The notes under the pieces were generated by a model. It had not been told where the DNA came from. It was given only the letters and a program-made list of their open reading frames with translations, and made no database searches. From positions 68,168,124 through 68,232,123 of the forward strand of contig RSEF01000001.1 of NCBI GenBank assembly GCA_003993805.1: a stretch of 64,000 nt of DNA, written 5' to 3'. Shown in pieces: positions 59,401 to 64,000 of the stretch; position 1 is the stretch's first letter; each line of letters opens with the position of its first letter. The DNA comes from Himantopus leucocephalus. Its lineage: Eukaryota; Chordata; Aves; Charadriiformes; Recurvirostridae. Position numbers and translations under genes: made by a program.

Positions 59401-62400
59401 AATACATCAATGCTTGCATATCCAAGTAGATTTTACAAGAAGCTATAGGTAACATGGATTTTAATGCCAAAATCCGAAAGATTCTAGTTACTAATTCTTT
59501 AATGGCATTGACATTTCCTTTGACCACCAAAAGAAATGGTGAGCACGTGTCAACTTTCTGAAAGAGTATTTACACATTTGTTCTACGAAAAGGCTTTTAT
59601 TCCATGGATCAAAAATCAGTGAAGGAAATGCTCTACAGGCACGAATTTAGGAACCTGTATGCTGAGTCAGGAGATAGTTTAAGATGGCTGTGCCTGGTGG
59701 ACTAGTGCTAAGCAGCACAGATGAATTTCCCCTTTCTCCCCATGCAACCATTTTTGTGGCGTGTTTCTCACAGTGTGCTGTATAAGGAGTTCTACTATAT
59801 AATTCTGCTACAGATTCTGCCGCCGTGAACTGTTAGTTGGGCAGTGCGTTACCTGATTTATAAAAACTTAAATTCTTTATTTTGTCAATAAAATAAAATA
59901 AATTACTAGAAATGATCTTTAATATTACCCCTTTGTCTTCCTCTGAACAGCTAGAGAGGATTTCTACAGTTCCACTTCAGCCTTCTGTTCTTTCATATCC
60001 TACCTAGTATCCTTCTTGGATCTTTGCTAACCACCTCCATATGGAGTTGGCAGAAGACCTGAGACAAGGCCAGGGTTGGTTGTATTCTCCACAGTGTTAA
60101 CTCATCTCTGTATTTCCGTTTTCCTTTTCTGAGATCTCCCTCTCCTCACTCCTTGTGCTCAGTGAGGAAAAACTTCACTCTACCTTTGTTGTGTGATCTC
60201 TGGAACAGGAATCTTTCCCTTCTCCATAGTCCTCTAGGCTTTTCAGAGGTGATAGGATTTTTGTCACATGTGGAATCTATCTGATGGAGATATACAGAAA
60301 CATCAGAAAGGGGTATTTAAGTAATATACTATTTAACAAAAAATAAACAAAAAAACCCAAACAAAACGTTGCGCATTTTTAAGAGTAGGTCAGTGATCTA
60401 TGAATAATGGTTCAAGTACAGCTGATCGTGCTTTGTGGTTGGGAATGGTATCAGATGTCGAGGTTTGTTCTAGCCCCAACCCCACTCACCAAAATTGTTG
60501 GAAATCTTATGTTGAAAGAATTACTTTTTTTACTTCCATCTTCTGGGTATTTGAGAAATGCCTGAACATTGCAATATGGTTTTGTTCTTTTACTGTTGCA
60601 AATTACGGGGTTTATTCAGTTAGGATTTGGTTTTGTTCTCTAGTTAGAATTATTCAGAATTCAGAAAGTTAGAATATACAATAAGGATCATCTCCATTGC
60701 CACAAGACAGGTTTTCAGATGTTCTAATGAATACTTTGCCAACCTTAATAAAAGTCCATTGTGTGATAAAATTACTGCATATATGCAGCATGTCATTATC
60801 CATATTCATGCATACGACATACAATGTAGTTGTTCCAACATAGCTTGAATATCTTTGTGCTTTGAGATAACTGCAGTTGCCATTTGTTTGTTTAATCATA
60901 GGATGTGTGTGATAAAAGAAATGTACTAATAACTCAAGAATTTTCTTTAGCAGCATTTGCAACTATCTGTATTTTGTGTTAGTTTAAATTTTATGAGCAC
61001 TGCAGCATATAATTTCTCAGTCCTTAGTTACTTAAAAAGTAATTAATGTACTAAGCAGATTACATATTATTTTTGAGGCTTTCCATTATTCAAATTTTGG
61101 CCCTTATTTCAACTGTTGTTATTTAAACTTTTGTCCTTTAAATTTATTGCGGAAGCTTTTTTAAATATCAAAAAAATACCACAAGCCCAATAACAAGTCT
61201 ATACAACAATAGTTGGTGGGGGGAGGAGGAGAAGTAAGAGGGGTGATATATTGCAAAAAATGTTACAAAAAATAAGGATGTTTGGAGAAAACTAGATATC
61301 GGTTTGCTTTGATATAAAAACATGGTAATATTAGTAAAGTTTCAAAGGCTTTGAATGGGAGACAAAATGCTCAGTCTTTTTGGATTGATTTACATGACAG
61401 GAATGTGGACAAAACTCGAGGGTTTTTTTTAGCATCTGTAGCTGATTTGGTTATGATTACCGAGTAATTGAGTAACTGAAGTTCAGTTTGGCTAAATTTT
61501 TGGTCTTTGCACATTTTTTTACTTGGGTTAGTCACAAAGAAATATTGAAAAGAGTTAACTGAACACATAAGTAATTGTAAACATCCATACCAGCATGGAT
61601 GTGATGCATTCAGACAAGGATCTGTTTTGATATGTATTGCCTGGTTTGGGTTGGTTTGTTTTTGTTTTGGTTTTTTTTCAAAACTAAATGATACCATCTT
61701 TGTTATCAATAAAGAAAGAAGAAAATACAGGAGGGACATTTATCCTTTTTGTCCCCCTCCTATACTGTTTATTACTAACAATCTTACCATTCTTACAAAG
61801 CAAGAGATACAAGTCTGGCATTTTATACATAACAAAGTTAGGGAGGTAGAAGGCATAAATTTCTGTCTCAACACCTAATAACCTCACTCACTTCAGGGAA
61901 GGAAACATGATGGCATGCTCCTTTGGCCAGAATGATTCACCGTCTTCTGTTATATCATAATTTTCTCCCTGCACAGTAAATACACATGGAGAGTGTTGAT
62001 TTGACTTGGACAAATCTACAAGGCAAAATTTTTGGCAGCAGAAGAAAGTATTGTATGTTTCTAAATTACCTAATCAAGTAGATATTTCATTTTTTAAACG
62101 GTTGTCAAGTTTTTGTTTTGACTTTTTTTAATAAGGACACTGATCCTTCAAGATTAGAGACCCTGTGTTTTCTACAGGGAAAACAAATATTTGATCTGTT
62201 GTGGTTTGGCATAAGAAAACAACGTTGTTCATTAAATATATTTACTTTATTCCCATATATTTTGTCTAGACTTATGATGTATTATTTAAGAGTTTTTTGA
62301 AATCTCTTAAATATAAGGCTTTAAGCACCCTGGTGAGATATAAACTGAAAAAGTCTGGAGGAAGTCAGCAAAAATCCTCTAGAATAAACAATAATAGTAC

Positions 62401-63620
62401 ATAGACACTCATCGAACTCAAAAGACTGGGCAGAACACTACTTAAAAAATTGGCTGTTTCTAAGGTTTTGCGTGTCGGGGAGGAAGGATATATGTATATG
62501 TTTTGGTGCGAAAATGCATATAAATAGTGTGCAGCCTCGTGGTTCAGACTGATGTTCACAACTGTGATGTCTTTGTGCTGCAACTGAGCTACTGATTTTG
62601 TAGGAAAAGAGGCAGTTAAGCAGTGGCTGAGGTAAAATGGTCTCAGTTTTGGTTTTGTTGCATTTTCTAAATGAAGTAGCTTCATGGCTCATTAACACTC
62701 ACATCGAATGCATCCAAAGAAAACTCACTCATCACCTAACCTAGTTTTGGTGTTTCAGCATACGCTTCCCTGTCAATTCATATTGACCAAATATTGTTGA
62801 TTTTTTTAAGTACTTTTTTTTAACTGATTGATATCTACTGTAGGTGCTTCTACAGGAAAAGATTAAACTGGCACATGTGATTTCTTTGTTGAAAGCTTGC
62901 CAAGACCCTTTGTGGGCTAGTGTTACCTCTGCCATAGATGCCTATGTTTGCCTTAGCTTCATTTTTAGTTTCTTATGTTTCCATTACTCAATCTTTTCTT
63001 AACAGGAAGAAATGGAAATTCATATGTTAGAAAAGCAGAATACTTTAGTGCATGGTCTTATCCTTTACATGGTAATGTGGATGATTTAAGTTGCTTGGTA
63101 CTTCGCTCTAGGTTGCTTGTATCAGCTAGACCAGCGCTGACCTTCCTGCTTTGTATTGTCTTACTGTAATTTATGGTATAGTACAAAGGCTGTAGTGTTG
63201 ACTTATAAATAAAGTGGGAACATATCATCTAGATTTCATGTCTAGACAACTAAACTTGTCAAATTATTTGGATATTGCCCTTTTAAACAGAGGTTCTGCC
63301 TAGTTCAACAATGTTAGAATACATTATCTTCAGCACTGACTGCTTTTAGTGACTTCTTGAAGTGATGAAGCACGGACACTATTTCATTTGGTCACTTCCT
63401 TTGCAAATGTATTGAGCCACTGAAAGTTAATGTATTTGCAGTCAAATGGCAATAAATAGTTTAATACTCTTTTGCAGTCAAATGGCAATACATAGTTTAA
63501 TACTTTGCCTTTTTTTTTTCCTCGCTTAGGGTCTGGGATTTGGAAGGAAATGAGAAGGCCCATTTTGTTTTACGTTCTCCCGGAATGAGTGTTTGCTGGC
63601 ATCCTGAGGAGGCTTTTAAG
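44340..63620 (+). CDS. NUP37: NUP37, 5' coding part, exons 2-6
   Basis: Five exons join to 180 uninterrupted codons: 44340-44495, 46443-46567, 47563-47635, 53747-53841, 63530-63620. All introns are GT-AG and phases agree. The product matches NUP37 throughout, for example [73 protein letters not shown] and [15 protein letters not shown]. The family is about 326 residues, so the C-terminal 45% lies right of the window. NUP37 is a WD40 beta-propeller subunit of the Nup107-160 (Y) complex, working in nuclear pore assembly and at mitotic kinetochores. One full WD signature (GH...SDDHTCRVWD) falls across exons 5-6. An in-frame TGA at 44322 precedes the ATG, which fixes the start. Confidence 0.97.
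44496..46442 (+). other. NUP37: NUP37 intron 2
   Basis: 1.9 kb with a well-preserved minus-oriented CR1 3' end at 44751-45025. The rest is AT-rich and unremarkable. Confidence 0.9.
44751..45025 (-). mobile_element. CR1 LINE 3' end, well preserved
   Basis: AGAATCATAGAATGGTTTAG at the left, then CCATGGGCAGGGACACCTCC, TCCCTGGGCAACCTGTTCCA and CCTCATCCTATCACTGCA. It is the reverse complement of a CR1 tail with little divergence, so probably the youngest CR1 in the window. In NUP37 intron 2, antisense. Confidence 0.92.
46443..46567 (+). CDS. NUP37: NUP37 exon 3
   Basis: 125 nt, residues 53-93 plus two bases of codon 94. The acceptor is TTTCTACAG/GAGGAG and the donor is ATAAG/GTATTT. It encodes [20 protein letters not shown], which is nearly invariant in vertebrate NUP37 and forms part of the first propeller blades. 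Confidence 0.97.
46568..47562 (+). other. NUP37: NUP37 intron 3
   Basis: 1.0 kb of AT-rich intron; nothing recognisable. Confidence 0.9.
47563..47635 (+). CDS. NUP37: NUP37 exon 4
   Basis: 73 nt completing codon 94 and coding to residue 118: [20 protein letters not shown] then NEFK. The acceptor is TGAGTATAG/GTTTTG and the donor is AAG/GTAAGG. It corresponds to the end of one WD blade (SDRKLRLF in the place of the usual D-x-IRLW pattern). Confidence 0.96.
47636..53746 (+). other. NUP37: NUP37 intron 4
   Basis: 6.1 kb. A faint old-repeat signature lies near 49330-49400 (see findings). No CR1 or LTR is seen, and short frames show no homology that I recognise. Confidence 0.9.
53747..53841 (+). 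CDS. NUP37: NUP37 exon 5
   Basis: 95 nt, residues 119-149 plus two bases of codon 150. The acceptor is GTTGACAG/ACATTC and the donor is TGCAG/GTATGC. It carries the GH of a WD repeat ([15 protein letters not shown]) and the SVSDDHTCR strand that continues into exon 6. Confidence 0.97.
53964..54003. repeat. 14-bp inverted repeat (hairpin)
   Basis: AAGACTAGTCCACT at 53964-53977 and its exact reverse complement at 53990-54003, with a 12-nt loop. It lies 123 bp after the NUP37 exon 5 donor. Confidence 0.85.
63435..63506 (+). repeat. 36-bp tandem duplication before NUP37 exon 6
   Basis: Units at 63435-63470 and 63471-63506 agree at 34 of 36 positions. Each begins TTTGCAGTC, an acceptor-like sequence, and contains TTTAATAC, a possible branch-point region. 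The second copy ends 23 bp before the exon 6 acceptor boundary. Confidence 0.9.
63530..63620 (+). CDS. NUP37: NUP37 exon 6
   Basis: 91 nt completing codon 150 and coding to residue 180: [20 protein letters not shown] then [10 protein letters not shown]. The acceptor is CTCGCTTAG/GGTCTG and the donor is AAG/GTTGAG. VWD closes the WD signature begun in exon 5. A 36-bp tandem duplication ends 23 bp upstream of this acceptor. Confidence 0.97.
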
Positions 63621-64000
63621 GTTGAGTTTTCCAGCTCTTCACCCTCACCACCTTTAAAATAACAGCAGAGTAGACTTACCTAAACTGTGAATCTTTGATG
63701 CTGTAGTAAGATTGAAGTTTGGGGAGCTAGTGTACATTGTAACTGGATATTGGTTGGATCTGCTAATGTGAAGTCACTGTAAATTAATTCTCATTCTTGT
63801 CATTTTACTCTCAGTGCCTCACTCCTCCCATCGTAAATATTCCTTCTTGATTACATACATCAATTGTTGTTAATAACTGTTCCGTTGATTGCATATTAAC
63901 TTACAGTTACCAGAGAAAAGTTCAAGTTTTTCTCAGTCGTGGTAACACAGTTCACCAATAACATAGACTCTTACAATGCATGCCAAGTTTTGAAAAGAAT
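63621..64000 (+). other. NUP37: NUP37 intron 6 (partial)
   Basis: Sequence after the GTTGAG donor to the window edge. No exon or repeat is recognised. Confidence 0.85.

Larger units (their letters stand above)
53842..63529 (+). other. NUP37: NUP37 intron 5
   Basis: 9.7 kb without any recognisable transposon, which is notable beside the repeat-rich PARPBP introns. It contains a 14-bp-arm inverted repeat (53964-54003), a pyrimidine-rich tract (57680-57727) and, just before exon 6, a 36-bp tandem duplication (63435-63506). Confidence 0.9.

Noticed and set aside
1..64000. CRISPR arrays, operons, bacterial promoters and similar prokaryotic features
   Set aside because: Intron-split vertebrate genes, CR1 and ERV repeats show this is animal nuclear DNA; no regularly spaced repeats were seen.

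Overview
This window is vertebrate nuclear DNA, almost certainly avian. Coding sequence is broken into short exons with GT/AG introns. The interspersed repeats are CR1 LINE fragments with the characteristic bird CR1 3' end, plus a long LTR of a type I associate with bird endogenous retroviruses. No Alu, B1 or L1-like sequence was seen. Most of the 64 kb is intron, and nearly all short open frames are chance frames.

Two genes lie head to head around one CpG island at about 42.3-43.2 kb. To the left on the minus strand is PARPBP (PARI, PCNA-interacting partner / PARP1-binding protein). Eight coding exons were placed by joining splice sites by eye. They run from the start codon at 41.38 kb down to 218 and give 421 consecutive codons in frame; the C-terminal part lies beyond the left edge. 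To the right on the plus strand is NUP37, the WD-repeat nucleoporin of the Nup107-160 (Y) complex. Five coding exons are present, from the ATG at 44340 to 63620 (180 codons); the rest lies beyond the right edge. Human PARPBP and NUP37 have the same divergent arrangement, so the synteny supports both calls.

Layout: 1-217 is partial PARPBP intron 9; 218-41389 holds PARPBP exons 9 to 2; 41.4-42.4 kb is PARPBP intron 1; 42.3-43.2 kb is the shared GC-rich promoter, with a CDE/CHR-like palindrome, CCAAT and ETS motifs, a (CCCGT)9 array and G-quadruplex motifs; 43.2-44.3 kb is NUP37 intron 1; 44.3-64 kb holds NUP37 exons 2 to 6. The introns contain seven CR1 pieces, one of them a decayed 2.7-kb copy, a truncated minus-strand ERV (LTR plus primer-binding site) and a probable solo LTR. 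They also contain two 100-N gaps, one 10-N gap and six isolated Ns, one of which separates an exact 39-bp duplication that looks like an assembly join.

The two proteins act in different processes: PARPBP restrains RAD51-dependent recombination at replication forks, and NUP37 is a nuclear-pore and kinetochore scaffold subunit. Both are used by dividing cells, and the shared promoter carries motifs that would fit cell-cycle control. I found no sign of a new multi-gene system. The most useful leads are the promoter architecture, two very short uORFs just before the NUP37 start, a duplication next to the NUP37 exon 6 acceptor, and assembly artefacts.
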